The translations under genes and the position numbers were made by a program. This document shows, piece after piece, positions 54,521-63,614 of a stretch of DNA of 64,000 nt. Below the pieces are notes generated by a model. That model saw nothing but the letters and a program-made list of their open reading frames with translations, searched no databases and was not told the DNA's origin. The stretch's first letter is position 1. Each line of letters starts with the position of its first letter. This DNA comes from Anabaena sp. WA102 (lineage in GTDB: Bacteria > Cyanobacteriota > Cyanobacteriia > Cyanobacteriales > Nostocaceae). Where the stretch lies: positions 2,046,001 to 2,110,000 of the forward strand of contig NZ_CP011456.1 in the NCBI RefSeq assembly GCF_001277295.1, written 5' to 3'.

Positions 54521-55219
54521 TTAGGCAGAAGTAGCGCATTCAAATTTGTACCCTACACCACGAATAGTATGAATTAATGTTGATTGAGTAGGATCTATTT
54601 CAATTTTCTTACGAATTTGACCGATATGAACATCCACAACCCGCTGATCCCCAACATATTCATAGTCCCAAACTTCTTGAATGAGTTCGGATCGTCGCCA
54701 AACTCTAGCTGGATGACTAGCAAGAAAATATAATAAGTCAAATTCCAGCGCAGTTAGGGGAATGGGTTCGCTGTTAATCATTACTTCCCGCCGCATAGAA
54801 TCAATTGTTAATTTGTCAAAAATTAAGCGTTGCTGTTCGGCATTAGTCACAACTCGCTGCCGCCTTAAAATAGCCCCTACTCTTACCTCCAACTCTCCCA
54901 AGCCAAATGGCTTAGTCAGATAGTCATCAGCGCCTTTAGCAAAACCGCGAATTTTATCACCTTCGTCGGTTCTACTCGTCAGGAGTAGTACAAATACGCC
55001 ACTACGACTCTGCATTTCTTGACAAAGGTTAAAACCAATTACATCCGGCAGATTAACATCTAAAATTACTAAATCGGGATTAAATTGTTCAAACATACTC
55101 ATACCAGTCTTCCCATCTTCGGCAGATTCAACTTGATAATTTTGTTTGAGCAAAAAGCGTTGGATTAAATTCCGAACCGCAGGATCGTCGTCAACTACAA
55201 GAATCTTAGCAAGAGCCAT
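54521..55219 (-). CDS. OmpR/PhoB-family response regulator
   Basis: 232 residues. Receiver domain with acid pocket D10-D12, phosphorylation site D54 (LVILDVNLPDVIG), T81 and K103 (DDYLTKPFGLGEL); then the winged-helix domain PIPLTALEFDLLYFLASHPA, RRSELIQEVWDYEYVGDQR and VDVHIGQIRKKIE. It binds DNA after phosphorylation by a sensor kinase; no kinase gene is adjacent, so its stimulus cannot be told. A structured spacer separates it from the divergently placed CPP1-like gene. Confidence 0.93.
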   Translation of the reverse strand: MALAKILVVDDDPAVRNLIQRFLLKQNYQVESAEDGKTGMSMFEQFNPDLVILDVNLPDVIGFNLCQEMQSRSGVFVLLLTSRTDEGDKIRGFAKGADDYLTKPFGLGELEVRVGAILRRQRVVTNAEQQRLIFDKLTIDSMRREVMINSEPIPLTALEFDLLYFLASHPARVWRRSELIQEVWDYEYVGDQRVVDVHIGQIRKKIEIDPTQSTLIHTIRGVGYKFECATSA

Positions 55220-55499
55220 AGGGATTACTTTTTATAAAAGCGCATAGGATTAACAAACATGATTGCGTAGGGACGCAGGTTCTACTTTGTTACTAATTCA
55301 AAATTTACAGGGGAGAGCAATGATTATCCTGATTATTTCCATAAAATGTGATTTTTATTATGGATAGGCAAGAGGTAAATATGCTGGTATAGCAAAAGTT
55401 ATGAGTAATTCAGTCTTTTTGAATTTGTGTGCGGTTGACCCGACTCGTGCTATGATTCTAGTAGATGTATAAAATTGCCTAAGACATATAATTTAGCTT

Positions 55500-55870
55500 A
55501 GACAGTAGAAGCCTCTCACCTACCCGATAGGGAGGTGATGAGATGAATACAATACGCGCGAGTGAGGAATTGCCCAACGAACAAAATTAAGCGCAGCTTA
55601 ATCAGTGTTGTTGGGCGATGTTAGCAAAGCGGCACGAAGTGCGGAATGAACACTTTCTTGATTTTTTTTCAAATATTTGATATAATTTTCAACGGTAGGT
55701 GTAACTCAATTAAATGCACCAAAAGCAGCCTATCAAAATAAAAGCTAATTGTTTGGCTTAACCAAAGAACCGTGGGACACACGGTCTTAAAGCTCAGTTA
55801 ATGTCTTCATAGAAGAGTCGCGCTCGTTGCCCACACTCACCTGAAAGGGAGTGTGTGGAGTATGTCGCGT
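55500..55870 (+). ncRNA. Structured spacer, candidate leader RNA or sRNA
   Basis: Several stable hairpins: CTCTCACCTACCC with GGGAGGTGATGAG (55513-55542, imperfect), GCCCAAC/GTTGGGC (55572-55616) enclosing ATTAAGC-GCA-GCTTAAT, ACCGTG-GGACA-CACGGT (55769-55785) and CACACTC/GAGTGTG (55832-55855). Within lies a 15-codon frame, ATG 55543 to TAA 55590, preceded by a perfect GGAGGTGAT ribosome site. No known RNA family recognised. Confidence 0.35.
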
Positions 55871-55970
55871 AGTTACTGATCTAGTTGTTGTCTTTATTTC
55901 TATAAAATCTAAAGTTGTTTTTCTGTAAAATAAAAAGTGCCGCTGATTAAGGCTAAAGTAATAACCTCCC

Positions 55971-56594
55971 ATGAGTGATCAAAGTCCCTACGAAAAACTT
56001 GGGGTATCGGAAGACGCAAGCTTCGATGAAATCCAGGATGTTCGGAATCGCCTGTTAGAAAAACATGGTGGTGATGGCAGTGTCCGAGAAGTTATTGAAG
56101 CCGCTTATGATGCGATTTTAATGGAACGCCTGCGGATGCGCCAAGAAGGTAAGATTAAAGTGCCTGAGCGCATCCGATTTCCAGAAATGCGAGTTCCATC
56201 TTCTACTCAAACAAGTCAGTCTCTTAGTCAGCAGTCTCCTGCATGGCTACAGCGAAGTTTAGATCAGCCCACGTTAACTGATGTCCTGCTACCAGGCGCC
56301 TGGTATCTAGGTTTGGGTGCAACGAGTTTATTGTATCCCGGTAGTGGTGGACAGGTTTTGCAACTGTCCTTGGTAGTTGGGGTCGGTATTGGTATTTACT
56401 TTCTCAATCGTAAGGAAGGAAAGTTTGGTAGAGCAGTTTTATTGACGCTGGTGAGTTTAATTGCTGGTTTAATTGCTGGTGGTCTGATTGCTGGCTTGAT
56501 ATTACCATTGCCATTGATAAATATGACGGCGAATCAGTTTTCTACGTTGTTGACTTTTATCTTGCTGTGGTTAGTAAGTAGTTTTTTACGTTAG
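55971..56594 (+). CDS. CPP1-like, J-domain-related membrane protein (DUF3353)
   Basis: 207 residues. A degenerate J-like N-terminus (SPYEKLGVSEDASFDEIQDV, AAYDAILMERLRMRQEGKI) lacks the HPD motif; then at least four membrane segments (about 105-207: LLPGAWYLGLGATSLLY, VLQLSLVVGVGIGIYFL, AVLLTLVSLIAGLIAG, LLTFILLWLVSSFL). Matches the CPP1/DUF3353 family; the plant member chaperones protochlorophyllide oxidoreductase. Monocistronic. Confidence 0.9.
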   Translation: MSDQSPYEKLGVSEDASFDEIQDVRNRLLEKHGGDGSVREVIEAAYDAILMERLRMRQEGKIKVPERIRFPEMRVPSSTQTSQSLSQQSPAWLQRSLDQPTLTDVLLPGAWYLGLGATSLLYPGSGGQVLQLSLVVGVGIGIYFLNRKEGKFGRAVLLTLVSLIAGLIAGGLIAGLILPLPLINMTANQFSTLLTFILLWLVSSFLR

Positions 56595-56639
56595 GTAATG
56601 GGTAATTGGTTAACGTGAATTCGATGAACCTCACCCCAA

Positions 56640-56830
56640 CACCTCTCCGTGTTGGAGCTATCGTGTACACACAAGTTAAATTACCCCCCTTAATCCCCCC
56701 GATGCTTTGGGGGGAAACCGGAAAAATTAGTTCCCTCCCCTTTGCAAGGGGAGGGTTAGGGAGGGGTCAAAATATTTGATACATGAATCATGACTTTTTA
56801 AACACCCTCTTAGGAGAGGTTTACCAGGGG
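56640..56830. repeat. Interspersed repeat with CCCTCCCC/GGGGAGGG hairpin
   Basis: TCCCTCCCCTTTGCAAGGGG then AGGGTTAGGGAGGGG (about 56731-56766), flanked by CCCCCTTAATCCCCCC text. A typical cyanobacterial noncoding repeat. No gene is present. Confidence 0.65.
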
Positions 56831-56887
56831 GGTTAAAAATTATTGGTCGAACTCACGTTTGGTTCATTAGACTTCTCCAGTAAAGAT

Positions 56888-56917
56888 TGTAGAGACGTTC
56901 CATGGAACGTCTCTACA
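56888..56917. repeat. TGTAGAGACG palindrome, copy 3 (perfect)
   Basis: A perfect 30-base palindrome of arm TGTAGAGACGTTCCA, followed by a CGCACATTTAAT tail as at 42428. Confidence 0.9.
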
Positions 56918-56984
56918 AGGGTTTCAAACGACGCACATTTAATTTTCGGAGATGTCTATTGCCGATTACCCATTATTTTTGTTT

Positions 56985-57665
56985 TTACTCGTTGAGGATG
57001 AAATTTACAGCGGTTTTTAAGTCTGGCATAATCAGATCAGGTTGATAAGATTCTAGTTGTGAGCGATCGCGGATACCAGATTCAACAGCGATAATTTTAA
57101 TATTATGTTTTTTGGCGGCGGTAATGTCGGCTTCTGTGTCTCCCACCATCCAACTATCAGCAGCGGGGGGGAGTTCGGCTAAGGCTTTAGCCATTAACAA
57201 TGGTTTATCTTCGACATCACGGGTTTTTACATAGTCGTTACTCAGACAATAACGGCGATTTTCTGGGAAAAATTGGCTTAAATTATGTTGATTAAAGGCA
57301 TAGTCTAGTTCTCGTACCCTTCGCATTGTCATGACGGCTAAATCAACACCGGCGGCTTGAACTTGACTGAGTGCGGCTAATGCTGTGGGGACAAGAACAT
57401 CATGCTGGAAATAAGGGAGGGTGTGGACTGTTTGTTTACGAATTTGGGAAAATTCTTGCCCTTGTTGGGCATCTAAACCTGATTTTAGGGCAATTTGGAG
57501 TTCGGGAGTGTGCGATCGCTTGAGTTGCCAAAATTCGGCTTTAGACAGTTCCGTAATTGTTTGTTGAGGATATCGGGTTTTCTCTAGACACAATTGATAA
57601 ACACGGTAATAGCGTTCCGAAACATCCATGATTGGACCGTCAAAGTCAGTAATTAATCTCAGCAT
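56985..57665 (-). CDS. HAD-family hydrolase
   Basis: 226 residues. The nucleophile motif is LITDFDGPIMD (D7, D9), followed by a helical cap (residues 20-110), a Thr/Met-containing motif VDLAVMTMRRVRELDYA, and the last motif SWMVGDTEADITAAKKHNIK. The substrate is unknown, probably a phosphorylated small molecule. Runs in the same direction as sbcC 57 bases away. Confidence 0.88.
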   Translation of the reverse strand: MLRLITDFDGPIMDVSERYYRVYQLCLEKTRYPQQTITELSKAEFWQLKRSHTPELQIALKSGLDAQQGQEFSQIRKQTVHTLPYFQHDVLVPTALAALSQVQAAGVDLAVMTMRRVRELDYAFNQHNLSQFFPENRRYCLSNDYVKTRDVEDKPLLMAKALAELPPAADSWMVGDTEADITAAKKHNIKIIAVESGIRDRSQLESYQPDLIMPDLKTAVNFILNE

Positions 57666-57721
57666 GAGTAGATAATTGGATATAGATCCCCGACTTCTCC
57701 AAGAAGTCGGGGATCTGGGTA

Positions 57722-60700
57722 TTACATCAATAATTGTAACTGTGAACCTTGCTGATTTTTACTCACTTCGATTCTGGCTTGGAAGGCTTCTTTGAGGTGG
57801 GGCATATGGGTAACAGTAAGTATACAGGCAAAATCAGTGGATATGGCGTTAATGGCGGCAATTAGGCGATCGCATCCTTCCCCATCTTGAGTCCCAAAAC
57901 CTTCATCTACTACTAATAATTGTAATGATGCTCCTGCTCTTTGTGCCAATAATTTTGCCAGTGCTAAACGAATGGCAAAGTTAATTCTAAAAGCTTCCCC
58001 TCCTGAATAAGTTTCATAGGATCTCGTTCCCCTGGCATCAGCAATTAAAATATCTAAAGTATCTATTAATTTGGCATTTTTCTTACTGGATTTGCCACTG
58101 CGTCCGGCTTTTTGGGTAATAAATTGGACGTGAAATTGATTCGCACTCAATCGAGAAAGTAGTTGATTGGCTTCTGCTTCCAGTTGAGGTAAAATATTTT
58201 CAATCATTAAAGCTTGAATCCCATTTTTGCCGAAAGCTTGGGCTAATTCCTGATATACACGCTGTTGTTGTTTACAATTTTGTAATTGTTGTATTCCTTG
58301 TTCATACTGATTTTGTAAAGTTTCCAATTGCAGGGACATTTGTTTTAATTGCCCTAACTGAGATATTTTATTATCTAGTTCCTGTCTACGGTTTGCTAAT
58401 TGTTGTTCTAAATTATTAATTTGGGCCGTGGGGTTGGCACTATCAGATAATTGTTTAACAATATTATCAACTTCTTGAGTTGATATTTCTCTTTCTTTCA
58501 GGATTCTTTGCAATGAATCTTCTAAATCTTGACTTTTATTAAGTAATTGCGGATATTGTGCTTGTGCTGATAATAATTGTTGATGGCGTAATTGCCAAAC
58601 TTGCCCTTGTCGCACACCTTGACGCAAATAATTATGCTGTTCAGAACTATAGGCAATTTCCGCAATTTGCTGTTCTAAATTAGCAATTTCTTTGGCACAA
58701 TCAGAATCAGTTTGTCCCTGTTGCAGTTGCCATTGTAATTGAGTAATATTCCCTGTTAATTCTGGCTTTTTAGCTGTTAGTTGTGCTTGGCGTTTTAAGG
58801 CATCTTTAATTTGTCCTTGTTTAATTTCTGCCCACCGTAGTTTATCCACCTCACTGCGGGCAAGGGCGTGGTCTTGTTCACTATAATTAAGTTGTTGAAG
58901 AGATTGATCTAATTGCTGAATTTCTGTTTGTTTTTCAGGGGCATAGTCACCACTCTCTAAAGAACGTTCTAAATGTTCTTTTTGGGCAATAATTTGTAAT
59001 AACTGTTGTTGGACATCACTTGTAGCTTCTAACTGTGCGGCTAATTGTCCCCGTTGTTCTCGCAATGAATCATAACCTGATAATTTTTGGGATATTTCTC
59101 GATATTCTTGTCGGAGTACCTGAATTTCTCGATCTGAAACTGCGAGTTGTTCCCGCACTACCCAAAATTGTCCTTGAGTATCTTCATATTCTAATTGGGT
59201 TTTTTCGATAACTTTACTCCAATGATGTTCATCTAAAGGACGTTCACACAAAGGACAACTAGCATCGGGATTTTGTAACATTTGCAATTTTTGTTCTAGT
59301 TCTGCCAACAACCTTTCATAATCTCGTTGGTGGGCTTGCAAACGTTCAATAAAATGTCGTCTTTCCTGTCCTTTTTCTTGGACTCTTTGCAGATAAACGC
59401 GCTTTTTTTCTAATTCTTCAATTTGCGTTCCTATCTCTATTACTGCTTGTTGTAATTGGGGTTGCCGGTGATGTTGATTTTGTAATTGTTTTTCTGTGGC
59501 TTGCATTTGCTCTAATCGCGCGACTAAACTAGCATGAGTGCGATCTAATTGAGTTTGTAAACTGGCTCTTTGTTGTAATAATGGTGTTACCTGCATTTGC
59601 AATTTATCTAAGTTAGTCAAATGCTGACGGGCGGTATTTAATTGTAATATAGCTGTTTCGATATCCCCAGATTTACTCAGGGTTTGATTAATTTCCTGTT
59701 CTTGCTGTTCTAAAGCTGATAATTGGGCTTGGGCTTGTTGTAATTGACGTTCTAAATCTTGAGTTTGTTTATATAGCTGTTGTTGTTTTTGTTGTTTTAA
59801 ATTGGTAGCGCGGGTATGTTGTTCAAATTTAGCAGCAAAGATTTCTTCTTGAGATTGTAGATTTTGATATTGAGTATAACCGGCTTGAATGTCAGTTTGT
59901 TGATTGATAATCTTTTCTAAATCTGCTAGTTGGGATTTTACGGCTATTTGTTCTTGTTGTAGGCGATCGCTATCTTGACTAAGATTATCATATCGTTGCC
60001 GCAGAAAATTTAATTGCTGTTCCCAACTTTGTCTTTGATGTTGGATAACCTGTAAACTTTGTAACTGAATATTTTCAAAAGCTTGCACCTGTTGTAGATT
60101 ATTTAGTTGCGCTTCTAACTCAGTGCGTTGAGTTTCCGTTATTTCCCGTTGTTGGAGTTGAATTTTGATATTTGCTAAAGAATTTTCTAACTCTTCTCCT
60201 TGGATTCTATAAAGTTTAGCTTTATCCTTGGCTCGTTCTTCCAACTCATCATACTGATTTAGTTTCAATAACTCTGCTAAAATTTCCTTGCGTTCAGCAG
60301 GACGTTTGAGCATAAATTCATCGGCTTTTCCTTGACGCAAATAAGCAGAATTAATAAAAGTCTCATAATCTAGCTTAATATGTTCAAGAATGACATCCTG
60401 AGTGGCTTTTAATCCCTTACCCGTCAAAGGACGAAACCCAGTAGGAGTTTCAATTTGAAATTCTAAAATACTAGTTCCACCCCTAACCCGGTTGCGAATC
60501 ACCCGATAAGTTTGCTGACCACTTTGGAAAGTGAAATCAATTCGGACTTCTTTCGCACCAGCATGAATCACATCATCCTCAACAGTAGCACGGCTTTCAC
60601 CCCAAATTGCCCAAGTGATAGCTTCTAAAAGGGAAGATTTTCCTGCACCATTAGAACCACAAATGCACGCCGTATGCAAGCCGCTAAAATCTAAACTTGC

Positions 60701-60748
60701 ATCACGGTAACTGAGAAAGTTTTTAATGATAAGTTGGACTGGGATCAT
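57722..60748 (-). CDS. sbcC: SbcC exonuclease subunit, SMC-like ATPase
   Basis: 1008 residues. Walker A GSNGAGKS (31-38), long coiled coils (about 170-480 and 520-840) with a central zinc hook CPLC (about 497-500, DASCPLCERPLDEHHW), and a C-terminal signature ETYSGGEAFRINFAIRLAL with Walker B LLVVDEGFGTQDGEGCDRL. With SbcD it cuts hairpin and end-blocked DNA; sbcD is not adjacent. The AT-rich intergenic 60749-61529 lies upstream. Confidence 0.95.
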   Translation of the reverse strand: MIPVQLIIKNFLSYRDASLDFSGLHTACICGSNGAGKSSLLEAITWAIWGESRATVEDDVIHAGAKEVRIDFTFQSGQQTYRVIRNRVRGGTSILEFQIETPTGFRPLTGKGLKATQDVILEHIKLDYETFINSAYLRQGKADEFMLKRPAERKEILAELLKLNQYDELEERAKDKAKLYRIQGEELENSLANIKIQLQQREITETQRTELEAQLNNLQQVQAFENIQLQSLQVIQHQRQSWEQQLNFLRQRYDNLSQDSDRLQQEQIAVKSQLADLEKIINQQTDIQAGYTQYQNLQSQEEIFAAKFEQHTRATNLKQQKQQQLYKQTQDLERQLQQAQAQLSALEQQEQEINQTLSKSGDIETAILQLNTARQHLTNLDKLQMQVTPLLQQRASLQTQLDRTHASLVARLEQMQATEKQLQNQHHRQPQLQQAVIEIGTQIEELEKKRVYLQRVQEKGQERRHFIERLQAHQRDYERLLAELEQKLQMLQNPDASCPLCERPLDEHHWSKVIEKTQLEYEDTQGQFWVVREQLAVSDREIQVLRQEYREISQKLSGYDSLREQRGQLAAQLEATSDVQQQLLQIIAQKEHLERSLESGDYAPEKQTEIQQLDQSLQQLNYSEQDHALARSEVDKLRWAEIKQGQIKDALKRQAQLTAKKPELTGNITQLQWQLQQGQTDSDCAKEIANLEQQIAEIAYSSEQHNYLRQGVRQGQVWQLRHQQLLSAQAQYPQLLNKSQDLEDSLQRILKEREISTQEVDNIVKQLSDSANPTAQINNLEQQLANRRQELDNKISQLGQLKQMSLQLETLQNQYEQGIQQLQNCKQQQRVYQELAQAFGKNGIQALMIENILPQLEAEANQLLSRLSANQFHVQFITQKAGRSGKSSKKNAKLIDTLDILIADARGTRSYETYSGGEAFRINFAIRLALAKLLAQRAGASLQLLVVDEGFGTQDGEGCDRLIAAINAISTDFACILTVTHMPHLKEAFQARIEVSKNQQGSQLQLLM

Positions 60749-60981
60749 TCAGGCTATAGTGCCAAATTTAGAATTTTGATTGTTAACAGTACAGATGCAC
60801 TTAGTTTTTAGTTTAGTCATGTAATTAGCAGGTTTCTAGTCTTGAAGACATCAATTTTACAAAAATTTACAATATCAAGACAACTTTTTTCAAATGCCAT
60901 CTGATGCCATCGTCAGATATTCTGTTTTTGTTGATACAATAGGCAATTAATTGTGCTGAAACTATAATCAGACTTAATTCT

Positions 60982-61065
60982 ATGGACTTTGACAAAAAAG
61001 CCTTCAGCGAACGTGACATCTGTACTAAATATATTACTCCTGCCATAGTGCAAACAGCAGTTAAT
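60982..61065 (+). pseudogene. Fragment of a type I restriction R subunit (hsdR)
   Basis: MDFDKKAFSERDICTKYITP then AIVQTAVNS: the KSFSERDICTKYITPAL-like start of HsdR (EcoEI/EcoR124-type), where the normal protein continues with KAGWD. Here the frame runs into a GGGCGCAG palindrome (61073) and a MITE (61122) and stops at 61146, so only the first about 28 codons remain. No hsdM or hsdS seen. Confidence 0.6.
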
Positions 61066-61072
61066 AGCCTCT

Positions 61073-61095
61073 GGGCGCAGACCCTGCGCCCCTAC
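61073..61095 (+). repeat. GGGCGCAG-N3-CTGCGCCC palindrome, copy 4
   Basis: Stem 61073-61080/61084-61091, loop ACC, then CTAC; within the broken hsdR fragment. Confidence 0.8.
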
Positions 61096-61121
61096 TTTCT
61101 GAATTTTTCATGGTCAGAATC

Positions 61122-61257
61122 TACTAAGTAGGTTGGCGTTGAAAATTGTCGTTATGGCAAGGCAAAAGGCAAGAGGCAAGAGGCAAGAGTGAAGAGGGTT
61201 TGGGCGATTTTACGTTTCTTTACACAGTTTGGTTTTATTGTGTTCACCTACTTAGTA
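61122..61257 (+). mobile_element. MITE-like element, copy B
   Basis: 136 bases with perfect 12-base inverted ends TACTAAGTAGGT/ACCTACTTAGTA. The interior (GTTGAAAATTGTCGTTATGG, then GGCAAGA units, then GAGGGTTTGGGCGATTTTAC) matches copy A. Confidence 0.85.
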
Positions 61258-61477
61258 CCGTGCAGCTTAAGTGAATGAACCATTTTCAAGCCTTGTAATC
61301 AATCAAATTTTCGGAGCTTTTAATGGTCATGTTATTTACGCCAACCTGTACTAGTGAAGAAACTCATCATATTTCACGCTTAAATTAGTCTTGGATTGAA
61401 TATTCTCTCTTGAGAAGGATTCTGAAAATATAAAGAATCTATAGGATGGATTATATATTTTACCCTGAGTGAAGTTG

Positions 61478-61508
61478 GGCTTGGTTTACCCTCCAAGCCT
61501 TTTTATTT
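61478..61508 (+). terminator. Rho-independent terminator
   Basis: GGCTTGG-TTTACCCT-CCAAGCC with TTTTTATTT following. It points rightward and would stop transcription from the remnant region before it meets the convergent gene. Confidence 0.75.
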
Positions 61509-61529
61509 ATTTGCTCGTCCTTCAACCTA

Positions 61530-63194
61530 TTATTTATTGGCTGTCATACCTGGACCTTGTGCTTCTTGTATCATTTCAGGAGAAAGTTCTCGCACTGTGC
61601 GAAAGGGAAATAGACGAGTTGAGGAAATTTGAGCGTAGTCGGCAGTCAGAAAAGGAGCATATTGACTAGCTTCAGGAGTTAACTGTGCTGCCATTGCTAG
61701 GGTAATACCTTTGAGAAACTTCCGCACATCTTTAGCTTGTTCTCCAACTACTTCTTTGTTCAAGATAGGTGTATTTGATTTCCCCATTTGATATGGGGTC
61801 AGACTAGGATCTATAATGCTCAAATGAGAAGCACCAACCACACCCACCAACCACTTTGGGGAGGGAATTTTCGCAAAACCCATAACTTGTTCAGTTAATG
61901 CAGGGGTAATTTTATCTGCGGAACTAGAGAGGATTAATGTGGGAATTTGTACTTTTGTTAACCCAGTTTCCCCAAACATTAAAGAGGTGGTAGGATTGAG
62001 GGCGATCGCCTGTTTAATTCTCCCATCTCGCAATTGATAGGTTTTTTCTGGTAATGCTTGAGCCACACATTGAAGAGTTTCACCCAAGTTAGCATTAGCT
62101 AAGTTTTGCTGACAGCGTTGTTTGAGGGTTTCGATTTGTAATTCGCCCCCAGCCAATGCTAAAGCCGTTCCCCCACCAAAGAAATAACCTACAACCATCA
62201 CATTGTTAGTTGCTAATTTTCCCCGTAAAGGACTATTCGCAGTTTGGTTAACTTTTTCCAATTCATCAACAATAAAACTAACATCTTTGGGACGGTCTAA
62301 AAATTCTTGGGGTTCAACAAGTTGTTTTCTACCTTTACTGACTGCCTTAAAAGTAGTTTCATTACTACCAGGATGTTCCAAAGCCGCAACAACATAACCA
62401 TGAGAAGCCAAATGTTCGGCTAAATAACGCAAGTCAGTCCGCACCGAACCCCAACCATGAGACAAGACAATTACAGGTTTATTTACACTTGCAGCGGTAG
62501 AGAAGTAAACATCTAGGGGAATTTGTCGTTGACGCTTTTGGTCATTGAAACTTAACTTGAGTGTCTGTACCTGTGCGCTTCCTGCTTGAGTAGGATCTAG
62601 AGAAGACGCAACTTTGATATCTTTAGGGTTAACTTGGGGAGAAAGACCAAACATAAACCGCTGAGTGCGGACAAATGCACCATTTAAACTCCCCGCCACA
62701 GTTAAAGCCTGGGGTAAATTAATTTCTAGGCGTTTACTGGGATAGGCAGCAATAAAACTTAGTATAGATAAACCCTGTGGAGAATTAGCAGCTAAAACCA
62801 ATCCCCCTTTCATAGCTTGTAATCCCGATTGATCTCGACGGGTAATAGCTGTAGAGACATCGCTAAGAATTGTAGTCCCAATTTGGGTATTGATTAATCT
62901 ATCTAAAGTAGCAACATTTATGGGAATTCGGATTTTTAGTCCCTCTACCAAAAAACGACGTTGTTCTTCAGTCATTCTTTTGGTATAAGTTCCCAAACTA
63001 TCTGGTAATTTGCCAGTTTCCGTAGATTTTTTTAACTCTTCCAAGGATACAGATTCCTCTATGGGTCCATAACGAATCACAACCGTATCTGCTGCGTGGA
63101 CAGAAGAATTAATTCCAAAAAACGGTGTCAGCGCGACAACACAAAATGCCCCTGTAAATACCTTAAAATTCTTCCAGCTTTTCTCTGTGAACAT
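61530..63194 (-). CDS. DUF1400 alpha/beta hydrolase (secreted)
   Basis: 554 residues from the ATG at 63194; a TTG 18 bases upstream is open too. A signal peptide (FTGAFCVVALTPFFGINSSVHA) is followed by the cyanobacterial DUF1400 domain (about 40-170), then an alpha/beta hydrolase: VIVLSHGWGSVRTDLRYLAE, VVAALEHPGSNET, VMVVGYFFGGGTALALAGGE (nucleophile elbow normally GxSxG; here GYFFGG, Ser replaced) and VGASHLSIIDPSLT. It may be an inactive or atypical hydrolase outside the cytoplasm. Confidence 0.85.
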   Translation of the reverse strand: MFTEKSWKNFKVFTGAFCVVALTPFFGINSSVHAADTVVIRYGPIEESVSLEELKKSTETGKLPDSLGTYTKRMTEEQRRFLVEGLKIRIPINVATLDRLINTQIGTTILSDVSTAITRRDQSGLQAMKGGLVLAANSPQGLSILSFIAAYPSKRLEINLPQALTVAGSLNGAFVRTQRFMFGLSPQVNPKDIKVASSLDPTQAGSAQVQTLKLSFNDQKRQRQIPLDVYFSTAASVNKPVIVLSHGWGSVRTDLRYLAEHLASHGYVVAALEHPGSNETTFKAVSKGRKQLVEPQEFLDRPKDVSFIVDELEKVNQTANSPLRGKLATNNVMVVGYFFGGGTALALAGGELQIETLKQRCQQNLANANLGETLQCVAQALPEKTYQLRDGRIKQAIALNPTTSLMFGETGLTKVQIPTLILSSSADKITPALTEQVMGFAKIPSPKWLVGVVGASHLSIIDPSLTPYQMGKSNTPILNKEVVGEQAKDVRKFLKGITLAMAAQLTPEASQYAPFLTADYAQISSTRLFPFRTVRELSPEMIQEAQGPGMTANK

Positions 63195-63330
63195 CTTTAT
63201 ATTGCCCCTCAACTTAGGAGATTCTACCTGATTTTACGTTTTTTATCCTACCCCATTTCTGAATCAGCAACTCCCATAGGTGCAATAGCTAACAGATAGT
63301 ACACAGAACCCTATTATCAAATAACTATCT

Positions 63331-63465
63331 GGCGTTGCTGATTAAGGGTATGAATTTTAGTCTCACGCAAAGGCGCAAAGACGCACTGAGGTTTGAGTTT
63401 TCAAGGTTCAATTTGGGAATTTCATACCTCAATATGGCTACGCCACGCAGGCTATCAGCAACGCC
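63331..63465. mobile_element. Foldback element with GGCGTTGCTGAT ends
   Basis: GGCGTTGCTGAT (63331-63342) and ATCAGCAACGCC (63454-63465), 12-bp perfect inverted ends; inside GGTATGAA (63348-63355) and TTCATACC (63421-63428). Total 135 bases, noncoding. The remaining spacer 63195-63614 shows nothing else. Confidence 0.7.
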
Positions 63466-63614
63466 AACTATCTTAATATCAGTAGGCTTCTCAGATAGAA
63501 GTATAAAAAATAAGTGTAAAAGTTAGTGCCGTACTACGGTACTAAAAACTAAAGAAGCTGATTACACAGGCTTTTCAGAAGATATTCAATTTTTGTTTGA
63601 CTCATGCAGTTGTA

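Noticed and set aside
55787..55972. Minus-strand 61-codon frame in the structured spacer
   Set aside because: It follows hairpin sequence; no ribosome site and no protein character.
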